Below are positions 42,596 to 52,719 of a stretch of 64,000 bases of DNA, one piece after another. The stretch comes from Deinococcus hopiensis KR-140 (lineage in GTDB: Bacteria; Deinococcota; Deinococci; Deinococcales; Deinococcaceae). The DNA lies in assembly GCA_943327755.2 (NCBI GenBank), contig CALPYF020000018.1, positions 16,419 to 80,418 of the forward strand, given 5' to 3'. A model generated the notes under the pieces. It searched no databases. It was not told where the DNA came from and was given only the letters and a program-made list of their open reading frames with translations. Position 1 is the first letter of the stretch, and every line of letters starts with the position of its first letter. A program made the translations under genes and the position numbers.

Positions 42596-44073
42596 GGTTC
42601 CCTCCAGAGCACGTCCGGGTCGCTGGGCCCGGCCGGCGTGAGACTCAGGTACGAGAAGGTGAGGGGCTGCGTGAGCAGCGTGACCCGGAACTGGCGGGGC
42701 TCGGCGTCCGGCGCGCTGCGGTCGGTGATCACCACGTCCGCGACCGGTCGGGCGCTGCTGAGTTCCAGGGTGATCAGGCTCACGCCGCCGGGCTGCGCCG
42801 TCACGCGCCGCGTGACCACCACCGGCCCGCTGCGCACCGTCGTGTCACGCGGCGCGTCCGGCAGGGCGCTGACCTGCGCGGCCGGCTGACGCAGCGCGAA
42901 ATCTGCGCGGGTCAGGGCGAAGACGTCGATCAGGCGGGTGCCCCAGCCGGGCGTGGCCTCGAACGGCGCGGTGGCCGGATCCAGGCGCAGCAGCCACGGC
43001 CCGGGCTTCAGGTCGCGCAGCGCGTACCGGCCCTGCTCGTCGGTCAGGGTCTGCTCGCCGTTGGCCAGGAGGACACGCGCGCCGGGCAGCGGCGCTTCTC
43101 CCGGATCGCGCCGTCCGTTGCCGTTGGCGTCCATGAAGACCTCGCCCACCACGGTGGCGCGGCGGTCAAACACGCCCGGCGCCACGGTCAGGTGCGCGCT
43201 GGCCACCGGTGAGGTCAGCAGCTGCCCGGCGTAGGGGGCGCGGGCGACCGCCGGCACGTCCAGAATGCGCTCGGCACCGGTATTCATCAGGGCCTGCGGA
43301 GAGACGAACGCGTCGTACGTGACGCTCAGGGTGTCACCGGCGGCCAGCGTGCCCGGCGTGAACGTGACCGTGCGCCCATCGGCCCCCAGGGCCGCGGGAA
43401 TGGTCTGGGTGCCCGCGCGCGCACTGCCCGGCCGGTAATCCAGGCCGCCGGGCAGCGTGACGGTCAGTTCCGGCGAGAGAGGCTGCGCCGCCGGATTCGG
43501 GAGGCGCAGCGTGAAGGTCACGGTGCGGCCCACCTCACTGCGGGCCGGTGCGACCGTGTGGGTCAGAAGCAGGTTCACCTGCGGCGAGAGGCGCACGCGC
43601 GTAACGTTCACCGGGTCGGCGCTCTCGCCGCAGCGCGCGGCGAGATTCACGTCCAGGTCTCCCTTCGCGCCCTGTGGGACGAGCAGCGCCACGTTCACGG
43701 TGCGGGACTCGCCGGGTGCGAGGCGCAGGCTGCTCAGGGGCTGCCCCCCGGCGTCCTGTACCTGCACCCGCACGCCCGTGACCGCGCCGCTCAGCGTGGC
43801 GTCCAGGGTCACGGGATCCGGCCGGCTGCCTGCCTGCGTGACGACGTAGGGAATCAGGAGGCTGCCGGGCGCGGCCAGATCCAGGGTGCGGCCCGGCTGG
43901 GCGGCCGTCCCGTCCGGCGTGACGCGCGGATCACAGGGCGCCACGCGCGTCAGTTCGACGGTGTTCGAGTTCACGCGCACGCCGCGCGCGGACAGAGAGG
44001 CGGTGTTCGGGATACTGACCGCCGGGGCGGTGCCCAGCAGCAGGGTCAGGGCCAGCAGGCTCAGGCGCGGCAT
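42592..44073 (-). CDS. Secreted SdrD-B/DUF11 envelope protein, 493 aa
   Basis: Signal peptide LSLLALTLLLGTAPAVS. After an N-terminal segment with two Cys comes a DUF11-like region (LLTHTVAPARSEVGRTVTFTLRL). About 310-370 is an SdrD B-domain (VVGEVFMDANGNGRRDPGEAPLPGARVLL), whose DxNxNGxxD loop binds calcium in related proteins. A C-terminal domain of about 110 residues follows. Second gene of the operon, 27 nt after the 889-aa protein and overlapping the next by 4 nt. Confidence 0.78.
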   Translation of the reverse strand: MPRLSLLALTLLLGTAPAVSIPNTASLSARGVRVNSNTVELTRVAPCDPRVTPDGTAAQPGRTLDLAAPGSLLIPYVVTQAGSRPDPVTLDATLSGAVTGVRVQVQDAGGQPLSSLRLAPGESRTVNVALLVPQGAKGDLDVNLAARCGESADPVNVTRVRLSPQVNLLLTHTVAPARSEVGRTVTFTLRLPNPAAQPLSPELTVTLPGGLDYRPGSARAGTQTIPAALGADGRTVTFTPGTLAAGDTLSVTYDAFVSPQALMNTGAERILDVPAVARAPYAGQLLTSPVASAHLTVAPGVFDRRATVVGEVFMDANGNGRRDPGEAPLPGARVLLANGEQTLTDEQGRYALRDLKPGPWLLRLDPATAPFEATPGWGTRLIDVFALTRADFALRQPAAQVSALPDAPRDTTVRSGPVVVTRRVTAQPGGVSLITLELSSARPVADVVITDRSAPDAEPRQFRVTLLTQPLTFSYLSLTPAGPSDPDVLWREP

Positions 44074-44100
44074 CAGGGGCTCCAGATCGTCCGGGGACGA

Positions 44101-46770
44101 TCAGTTGACCTTGACGACGAAAGTCACCGTGAAGCCCGCGTTCGGCGCGAGGGTGTCGGTATCGTCGATCCGGCTGTCCCCGTTGGTGTCCAGGCCAGCC
44201 AGGAAGTCACCAGCAGTCGACAGGGCACTGGGGGGCGTGGCGCTCCAGGTGGCGCCGTTATCCGTGCTGAACAGGACGCTCGCGCCCCCGGTCAGTTTCG
44301 CGAAGGTGGTGCTGTTCGGCAGCGTGTCCTTCAGTTTCGCGCCGTACAGGGTGCTGGTACCCGTGTTCTTGACCACCAGGGTGTACTGCACGTAATCCCC
44401 GGGGCTGACCTGGTCATTCGTGATCGCGGTGGTGGCCGCGCAGGCGGCGTCACCGCACAGCAGGGCGCTCTTGGTGACTTCGGCCACGGCACTCTGGACG
44501 GCGGTGGTGTCCTGCACGCTCAGGGTCACGCTGGGCTGCGGGGCGTCCTGCATGGTCAGGGTGACCGGCACGGCCTTCGTCTCGGTGGCGGTGGCATCTG
44601 GGAGGAGTGTGGGGGCCGTGACCCTCACGTACACCTGGGTGGCTGCCCCGGCGAGCAGGGTGCCGCTCAGGGTGTTCGTGAAGGGCCCGGTGCTGCTGGT
44701 CGAGAAGGTGTACACGAACCCGCCCGTACTAGTCAGCGGCCCGGCGGCGTAGGTGGCGGCGCCGTTCCCGGTGTTCCTGAGGGTGTGCTCGTGCGTGATG
44801 GTGCCCCCCGAGATGGTGCTCAGGCTGCTGTCCGCGGAGAACGTGCCGCTGGCGACTGCGTTCACGCGCAGCGTGTCGAGCACGCTGGTCACGCGGGTCG
44901 GGTCGAGCGTGCTCGTGGCGGTGAAGATCACGGGGCTGGTGCCCGTGCTGCTGCCGGCCGTGACCGGCACGGCCGCGATCAGGAAGGCGGTCTGCCCGGG
45001 AGTCAACGCGTCCGTGGTCGTGATGGGCAGGTCGCCCGGGTCAATCACGCCGTTGCCGTTCACGTCCAGGTAGAACACGGTGCCGACCGGGCCGCTCAGG
45101 GTGAAGGCCTCGCTGACAGGACCGCCATTGAGCAGTTCCAGCGGGAACAGCGCGCTGGCGCCCGGGTTGCCGCCGACCGTGACGTTCGTGGTGGTGGGGG
45201 CGGTGGCCGTGTCGCCGTCCCCGTTGCCCAGCTGTGGGAGTCCGGCGGCGATCACGCTCGCGACCGTGCTGGTGGTCGTGTCGGCGCTGCCGCCCGCCGG
45301 GGTGGCGGTCACGGTCAGGGCCGTGTTGGTGATGCCGGCGGCTCCGAACGGCACGGCGCAGGACACGGCGAAGTTCAGGTCGGTCTGCCGGGGCACGGTG
45401 ACGGGATCAGGCAGGGTGCCCAGGGTGTCCGACGCGTCGATGCTGTTCACCGTGCAGGTCCAGCCGCTGGGCGCGCCGCTGACGGTCAGGGTGAAGGGCG
45501 TGTCGGCGTTGCCCGTGTTGCGCAGGGTCTGGCGGAAGGTCACGCGGGTGCCCGCCACGATGTTGGTCTGGGTGGTCTGCGTGTCGCCGCTGCGGGTGAT
45601 GGTCACGCCGCTCACCGTGTAGGGGCCGGTCGCGCCTGCCAGCGGGAACTCGTAGGGGCCGACCGCCCCGGTGATCACGGCCGCGACGGTCGTGCTGACC
45701 GTGACGGGCGGGGTGGTCTCCTGGGAGTCGTTGGCATCGGCGTCGCCGTTGCCGTCGAACCGGGCGACTGCGGTGCCGCCCACGGTCGTGCCGGCGGCGG
45801 CGGCGGCGGGGATCTGGGCGCTGTACACCAGCTGCACGGTGCTCCCGCCCGCCAGGAAGCTGCCGGTGCCTGAGACGAGCAGGGCAACGGCGTTCACACC
45901 ACTGCCGGGATTGGTGGCGCTCCAGGTGGCGCCGCCGTCGGTGGAGTACAGCGCGGTGGCTGTGCCGCTGGTGGCGCTGACGGACCCCAGGGTCACGCCG
46001 GTCAGGTTGTTCAGGACGTCCGTGATCAGGACGCCGCTGCGTAGGACGCCGTCCACGGTCACCACGCCGGTCACGCTGCCGACCGGGTTGCCGGCGGCGA
46101 CGGTGCCGGTGACGGTGTAGGTCAGGGTCGTGCCCGGGGTGGCGCTGCCGGCCGGGGCGACGGTCTTGCTGACGTTCAGCAGGCCCTCGGCGCTCACGCT
46201 CAGCTGCGCGTAGTTGTTGGTGTCGGTCACACTGGGGGCGCCGGTCGAGGCGGCGTTCAGCGAGAACACCCCGGTCGAGCCGATTGCGGCGCCAGTGGGA
46301 TTGGTGGCCTGCACCATCAGGTCCACGCTCTTGTCGGCGTCCAGGGTGACCGGTCCGGTGACCTCGTCGGTGAAATTCCCGTCGCCGTCCAGGTCGCGGT
46401 AGACCCGCAGGGTCGGATCGAAGCTGTCCCCCGTGGACTGCGCGAAGCTGAGCGTGAAGCTGTCCTGACCGTTGCCGCCGTTGGTCAGGGTGTACGAGAA
46501 CTGCCGGGTGCCGCCGGCGTACGTGCTGAGTTTGCGTCCGTCGGGGATGTTGCCCTCGGTCGCGTCGGGGGTGACGGTCACCACGTACACCTGCCGCACT
46601 GTGACCGTCACGATATTCGAGGTCGCGGAGCGGTTCTGGTTCAGGGCGTCCTTGTAGGTCAGGGTGGCGGTGTTCGTGATCGAGGTGCCGCTGGAGGTTC
46701 CGGCGGCGAGGGCGCCGCTGAGCAGGCCGAGGGTGCAAAGTGCAGTGCTGAACAGCAGGGAACGGGTCAT
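44101..46770 (-). CDS. Secreted DUF11-repeat envelope protein, 889 aa
   Basis: First gene of the envelope operon. Signal peptide SLLFSTALCTLGLLSGALA. Thr/Ser/Gly-rich and almost all beta. There are several DUF11-type modules (TKSALLCGDAACAATTAI and GDYVQYTLVVKNTGTSTLYGAKLKDTLP at the C-terminus) and repeats of GNADTPFTLTVSG form. Asp-rich turns DLDGDGNFTDE, DVNGNGVIDPGD and DTNGDSRIDDTD look like calcium-binding loops. Ends VKVN with no sorting signal. GGAGGA precedes the ATG. Confidence 0.8.
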   Translation of the reverse strand: MTRSLLFSTALCTLGLLSGALAAGTSSGTSITNTATLTYKDALNQNRSATSNIVTVTVRQVYVVTVTPDATEGNIPDGRKLSTYAGGTRQFSYTLTNGGNGQDSFTLSFAQSTGDSFDPTLRVYRDLDGDGNFTDEVTGPVTLDADKSVDLMVQATNPTGAAIGSTGVFSLNAASTGAPSVTDTNNYAQLSVSAEGLLNVSKTVAPAGSATPGTTLTYTVTGTVAAGNPVGSVTGVVTVDGVLRSGVLITDVLNNLTGVTLGSVSATSGTATALYSTDGGATWSATNPGSGVNAVALLVSGTGSFLAGGSTVQLVYSAQIPAAAAAGTTVGGTAVARFDGNGDADANDSQETTPPVTVSTTVAAVITGAVGPYEFPLAGATGPYTVSGVTITRSGDTQTTQTNIVAGTRVTFRQTLRNTGNADTPFTLTVSGAPSGWTCTVNSIDASDTLGTLPDPVTVPRQTDLNFAVSCAVPFGAAGITNTALTVTATPAGGSADTTTSTVASVIAAGLPQLGNGDGDTATAPTTTNVTVGGNPGASALFPLELLNGGPVSEAFTLSGPVGTVFYLDVNGNGVIDPGDLPITTTDALTPGQTAFLIAAVPVTAGSSTGTSPVIFTATSTLDPTRVTSVLDTLRVNAVASGTFSADSSLSTISGGTITHEHTLRNTGNGAATYAAGPLTSTGGFVYTFSTSSTGPFTNTLSGTLLAGAATQVYVRVTAPTLLPDATATETKAVPVTLTMQDAPQPSVTLSVQDTTAVQSAVAEVTKSALLCGDAACAATTAITNDQVSPGDYVQYTLVVKNTGTSTLYGAKLKDTLPNSTTFAKLTGGASVLFSTDNGATWSATPPSALSTAGDFLAGLDTNGDSRIDDTDTLAPNAGFTVTFVVKVN

Positions 46771-47097
46771 GGAGTCCTCCGGGGGACGGAAAGAGCGGTG
46801 AGGGCAGGGCCGAACCCCCAGGGACGTCCGCCGGAGCTCGGACGTCGCGCTGAGGAGTGCCCTGACCGTACTGACGCAACCCTGACAGGCCGGTCACGGC
46901 CCGCGAAATTTCAAATTAATGAAGTGGGCGCCCGGTCATCTCCGCTTGCAATCCTCCGGTGGCTGTGATTCGCCCCTGCGGGCACCCCGGGTGGGGGACA
47001 GGGCCGCCCCGGAGACTGTCTCTGCCCGCCACTGGCGACTGCGGCCAGACCGCTGCGCGCACCCGGTCTCCGACCTCCCCGTGTTAGCCTCCGGGAC
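46771..47097. other. Intergenic region between the envelope operon and the tauE leader
   Basis: No gene seen. It must hold the leftward envelope-operon promoter and 5' UTR, which contains a perfect 8-bp hairpin GACGTCCG/CGGACGTC (46823-46830 with 46839-46846). A short AT-rich stretch lies near 46908-46922, and the rightward TAGCCT box is at the right end. Confidence 0.5.
47085..47090 (+). promoter_or_regulatory. -10 box TAGCCT of the TauE leader ORF
   Basis: TAGCCT, 7 nt, GTG 47098; the leaderless pattern, but pointing at the tiny ORF and not at tauE itself. Confidence 0.5.
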
Positions 47098-47154
47098 GTG
47101 AGTTCAACCCGTGTCCACCTCCTGACCGCGCCCGCTGGGCGGGGCCGCGCGTGA
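47098..47154 (+). CDS. Possible 18-aa leader peptide upstream of TauE/SafE
   Basis: GTG start at leaderless distance from a TAGCCT box; 18 codons, encoding a peptide beginning [12 protein letters not shown] and rich in Arg and Gly at its end. Its TGA (47152-47154) overlaps the GTG start of the exporter gene (GTGA). It could couple translation of the exporter or sense translation rate. It has no Cys codons, so cysteine attenuation is not supported. Confidence 0.4.
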   Translation: MSSTRVHLLTAPAGRGRA

Positions 47155-47912
47155 TCAGCGCCGTGACGCTCGCCGTGATCGGCGTGGGCCTGCTCGCCGG
47201 GGTGCTCGGCGCGATCCTGGGCCTGGGCGGCGGGGTGGTCGTCGTTCCCGCGCTGGAATTCCTGCTGCCGCACTTCGGGCGGGACATCACCATCGCGCAG
47301 GCGGTCGCCATCAGCCAGATCGGGGTGCTCGCCGTGGGCCTCAGCGGCGCGGCCAGTTACCTGCAGCAGGGCCTCGTGCGCGCCCGGACCGGGTACCTCC
47401 TCTCGCCGTACACCATCGTCGGCGGGGCCGCCGGGTCGTTCCTGGGCCTGATCCTCCCGGCCCGCGCGGTCGCGACCGTGTTCGCGGCGCTGCTGCTGTA
47501 CTCCGCGTACAACCTCCTGCGCGGCCTGAAACGCGTGGAGGTCGAACGCGAACCCTCCCGGCTGGTCCCCCCGGCCATGACCTTCGCGGGCATCATGAGC
47601 GGCCTGCTGGGCATCGGCGGCGGCACCGTGCAGGTCCCGGTCCTGAACCTCATGGCGGGCGTGCCCATCCGGCAGGCCATCGCCACGAGCACCTTCATCA
47701 TGGGCCTGACCGCCGTCGGCAACGCGCTGGTGTACCAGGCGGGCGGCCTGCTCGACCTGCGGCTGGCCGCCGGGGTGGCGCTGGGCGTCCTGATCGGCGC
47801 GCGCGCCGGAGCCAGCCTGCAGAGCCGCATTCCCGCCGCGCAGCTGAAACTGTTCTTCAGCCTGCTGCTGATCTTCACCGCCGCGCAACTGCTGTGGAAG
47901 TACTGGGCCTGA
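47151..47912 (+). CDS. TauE/SafE family membrane exporter
   Basis: 253 aa, about eight transmembrane helices in two repeats. [24 protein letters not shown] and [23 protein letters not shown] are the two paired GxGGG..V.P signature loops. The family exports sulfite, sulfoacetate or other small anions. GTG start overlaps the leader ORF stop. It may protect against sulfite, which would fit the sulfite-oxidase-like enzyme at the window start, though they are far apart. Confidence 0.88.
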   Translation: MISAVTLAVIGVGLLAGVLGAILGLGGGVVVVPALEFLLPHFGRDITIAQAVAISQIGVLAVGLSGAASYLQQGLVRARTGYLLSPYTIVGGAAGSFLGLILPARAVATVFAALLLYSAYNLLRGLKRVEVEREPSRLVPPAMTFAGIMSGLLGIGGGTVQVPVLNLMAGVPIRQAIATSTFIMGLTAVGNALVYQAGGLLDLRLAAGVALGVLIGARAGASLQSRIPAAQLKLFFSLLLIFTAAQLLWKYWA

Positions 47913-47931
47913 CGCCCGCAGGAGACCCGAC

Positions 47932-48714
47932 ATGACGAAGAAAACCCCCCGTCAGATGCACGTGTTCAAGGTGGTCAGCCGCGTGAAGGTGCCCGGCGAA
48001 CGCCGCTCCCCCTACCGGGTGCTGGGCGTGCCGCACGACGCCGACCTGTACGCCCTGGCCGCCGGGATCGTCGGCGCGTTCGACTTCGATTTCGATCACG
48101 CCTTCGGCTTCTTCGACGGGAAGGACCCGTACTGCTCGGGCGTGAAGTACGAACTGTTCCACGACGCCGACGTGCAGCCCATGCTGGGCGAGGCGGCCGC
48201 GCCCAGCGAGGCGCAGGTGGCGATCTCGCTCCTGCTGGAGGTCGTGGACCGCCGCAAGGTCATGGCCGACACCACCACGTTCCTGACCCGCCGCCTGGGC
48301 GAGGAACTGCTGCCCCTCGTGCCCGAGCGGCTGCGGGCCGAAGTGGAGGCCGAACTGAACGTCGTCGCTGCGGACCTGCTCGACCTGGACGACATCGAAA
48401 CGGACGGCCTGCCGCCCGGTTTCCGAGAGGCCCTGACGCAGCCCGGCGGCCTGGAGCAGATGCTCCAGCTGTACGGAGCGGCCAGCGCGGCGGGTGACAC
48501 CGACGCACCGGTCGAGCGCGGCGTGAAGGGCGTCCCGGTCACCGAACCCTTCGGACGCACACCCACCTGGACGTTCCTGTTCGACTACGGCGACGACTGG
48601 ATGTTCGACGTGACCTACCAGGGCCTGCAGGACGCCCCGCCCCGCGTGCGCCTGCCCCGCGTGCTGGACAGCCTGGGCACCGCGCCAGAGCAGTACCCGG
48701 ACTGGGACGAATGA
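47932..48714 (+). CDS. Plasmid pRiA4b ORF-3-like family protein
   Basis: 260 aa. The ends match the family (PF07929-like): an N-terminal [14 protein letters not shown]..., [18 protein letters not shown], and the C-terminal [40 protein letters not shown]. In the middle is an acidic helical insert. The family occurs with plasmids and mobile elements, but its function is not known. It follows tauE by 19 nt and its stop overlaps the next start (ATGA). Confidence 0.75.
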   Translation: MTKKTPRQMHVFKVVSRVKVPGERRSPYRVLGVPHDADLYALAAGIVGAFDFDFDHAFGFFDGKDPYCSGVKYELFHDADVQPMLGEAAAPSEAQVAISLLLEVVDRRKVMADTTTFLTRRLGEELLPLVPERLRAEVEAELNVVAADLLDLDDIETDGLPPGFREALTQPGGLEQMLQLYGAASAAGDTDAPVERGVKGVPVTEPFGRTPTWTFLFDYGDDWMFDVTYQGLQDAPPRVRLPRVLDSLGTAPEQYPDWDE

Positions 48715-48977
48715 CGCCCGACCGCAGCGAACTGGCCGGGCTGCCCGCGTGGCTGTACCCGCTGGGCTTCTGGGTGGGCGTGGCGCTGCTGGCGGTGGGG
48801 GTGCTGCTGCCGGACTACGCGTGGGTGGGCGTGGTGTGGGTGGCGGCCGTGCCGGTCCTGGCGGCGCTGTGGGTGGCGGCGGCGGGCTGGCGCACGGACC
48901 GCCGCCTGAGCGGCGCGGCGCTGCTGGCCCTGGCGGGTCTGGCGCTGGTGTTCGTGGTGAAAGGCTTCATCAAGTAG
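48711..48977 (+). CDS. Small membrane protein
   Basis: 88 aa with three hydrophobic segments (PLGFWVGVALLAVGVLL, VGVVWVAAVPVLAALWVAAA, GAALLALAGLALVFVV). The ATG overlaps the upstream stop by 4 nt, so it is coupled to the pRiA4b-like gene. Not recognised. Confidence 0.65.
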   Translation: MTPDRSELAGLPAWLYPLGFWVGVALLAVGVLLPDYAWVGVVWVAAVPVLAALWVAAAGWRTDRRLSGAALLALAGLALVFVVKGFIK

Positions 48978-49023
48978 CCCGCCCCTCACGCGCCCCCGCA
49001 CCCGCGCGTGGTGGACTGGCGGG

Positions 49024-49917
49024 GTGAACGTCCCGGAACTCCCGAGCCTGACCCCGGCGCAGGTGGCGGCCCTGCTGCGCGCCCCGCCGGACGCGGTGTC
49101 ATGGCTGAGCGCGGGCAGCGATCACCGCGCCTACGCGCTGGGAGAGGACCGGGTGGTGCGCCTGCCCCGCTGGCCCGGTGGGGGAGAGGCCCTGCGGCGC
49201 GAGACCCGGCTGCTGGCGTGGCTGGCCCCCCGGCTGCCCGGCGCGCCGCTGCCGGAGGTGCTGCACCTGGGCGACCCGGCGCCCCTGGCCCCGGAGGGGT
49301 TCAGCGTGGCGCGGCGCGTGACCGGCGTGTCGGCACTGGGGCAGCCGCTATCCGATCCGGGTGCGCTGGGCGGGGCGCTGGGGGGCTGGCTGGCCGACCT
49401 GCACGCCCTGAATCCGCAGGGCTCCGGGCTGGGGGTGGATCTTGATCCGACCGGGCACGACTGGCGGGACGCCGCGCTGGAGGACCTGAGGGTCGCGGCG
49501 GACGCAGGTGTCCTGCCGGAGGCCGGGACCTGGGCGGCCCGCGTGCAGAACGTGCCCGACCTGCGGGAGGTGGAGCCGGTCCCCATTCACGGGGATTTCG
49601 CGGCCGAGCACGTTCACCTGGACCCGGCGGGGTGCCTCTCGGGTGTGCTGGACTGGGCGGACGCGGCGCTGGGGGACCCGGCGCGGGACCTGGCGGGCCT
49701 GATCCACTGGGGCGACCCGGCAGTGGTGCAGGCGGCGCGGAGCGCGTACCCGGCGTCCGGGGCGGTGTGGGAGCGCGCGGCGTGGTACGCGCTGTGCCGC
49801 GCGCTGGGTGATCTGGCGTTCGCGGTGGGGGAGGGCCAGCCCGCGTATCTGGAGGCGGGACGGCGGGCGCTGACGGGCCTGCGGGGCTGGTGGACAAACG
49901 CCCCGCCGCGGTCTTAA
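49024..49917 (+). CDS. APH-family phosphotransferase
   Basis: 297 aa aminoglycoside/macrolide phosphotransferase fold. AGSDHRAYALGEDRVVRLPR is the N-lobe with the ATP-binding Lys region (Arg here), HGDFAAEHVHLD is the catalytic loop (Asp as base, Asn usual at the second position replaced by His), and GVLDWADAALGDPARDLA holds the metal-binding Asp. It could phosphorylate an antibiotic or a small metabolite; the name does not prove resistance. GTG start at 49024; starts 46 nt after the upstream gene. Confidence 0.82.
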   Translation: MNVPELPSLTPAQVAALLRAPPDAVSWLSAGSDHRAYALGEDRVVRLPRWPGGGEALRRETRLLAWLAPRLPGAPLPEVLHLGDPAPLAPEGFSVARRVTGVSALGQPLSDPGALGGALGGWLADLHALNPQGSGLGVDLDPTGHDWRDAALEDLRVAADAGVLPEAGTWAARVQNVPDLREVEPVPIHGDFAAEHVHLDPAGCLSGVLDWADAALGDPARDLAGLIHWGDPAVVQAARSAYPASGAVWERAAWYALCRALGDLAFAVGEGQPAYLEAGRRALTGLRGWWTNAPPRS

Positions 49918-49961
49918 ACTTGAACCGAGTCTAATTTTATAGGTATCTCGCAGGAGGTCGC

Positions 49962-52306
<2,345 letters not shown>

Positions 52307-52307
<1 letters not shown>

Positions 52308-52334
52308 CGTCGATAGTTGATGGATGAAGGTTGA
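52307..52334 (+). repeat. Heptamer array, left flank of the four-helix-bundle gene
   Basis: Degenerate 7-mers ACGTCGA, TAGTTGA, TGGATGA, AGGTTGA on the plus strand (consensus TGGNTGA), the reverse complement of the TCNNCCA family. Starts at the end of the fadN stop. Confidence 0.65.
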
Positions 52335-52344
52335 AAGAGGACAG

Positions 52345-52719
52345 ATGACTCAGGCACGCTTCCTCGGATTCGAAAAACTGGACGTCTACCACCTGTCGGT
52401 GGAGATGGCAGCCGACGTCTACCGCGTGTCCGGGCATTTCCCTCAGGACGAACGCTTCGGCCTGACCAATCAGCTGCGCCGCGCGGCGACCTCGGTCACC
52501 CTCAACATTGCCGAAGGGGCCGGGCGGGACTCCCGCAAGGACTTCGCCCACTTCCTGACGCAGGCCAGAGGATCCACGGACGAGGTCGCCAGCGGACTGC
52601 AACTCGCCGTGCGACTGGGCTTCGTCCCGCAGGCCGACACCCAGGCCGTTCACGAGCAGGCGCAGACCATCGCCGCCATGCTCAGTGCCCTCGCCCGTAA
52701 CCTGAAGGCCGAAGCATGA
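52345..52719 (+). CDS. Four-helix-bundle protein (23S rRNA intervening-sequence type)
   Basis: 124 aa from ATG 52345 (AGAGGA just upstream; an earlier ATG at 52324 is inside the repeat). FLGFEKLDVYHLSVEMAADVYRVSGHFPQDERFGLTNQLRRAATSVTLNIAEGAGR is the typical start of the S23/IVP-like family, followed by FAHFLTQARGSTDEVASGLQLAVRLGFV. The family includes Avd of diversity-generating retroelements and proteins inserted in rRNA; most members have no known function. Its TGA overlaps the hydrolase ATG. Inverted heptamer arrays lie on both sides. It interrupts a fatty-acid operon. Confidence 0.88.
   Translation: MTQARFLGFEKLDVYHLSVEMAADVYRVSGHFPQDERFGLTNQLRRAATSVTLNIAEGAGRDSRKDFAHFLTQARGSTDEVASGLQLAVRLGFVPQADTQAVHEQAQTIAAMLSALARNLKAEA

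Noticed and set aside
47932..48714. pRiA4b ORF-3-like gene as part of an insertion sequence
   Set aside because: No transposase, terminal repeats or target duplication seen around it.
49024..49917. APH-like gene as an antibiotic-resistance determinant
   Set aside because: The family is broad and no mobile context exists; left as phosphotransferase.
52345..52719. Four-helix-bundle gene as Avd of a diversity-generating retroelement
   Set aside because: No reverse transcriptase, no template/variable repeat pair and no C-type lectin target in the window.
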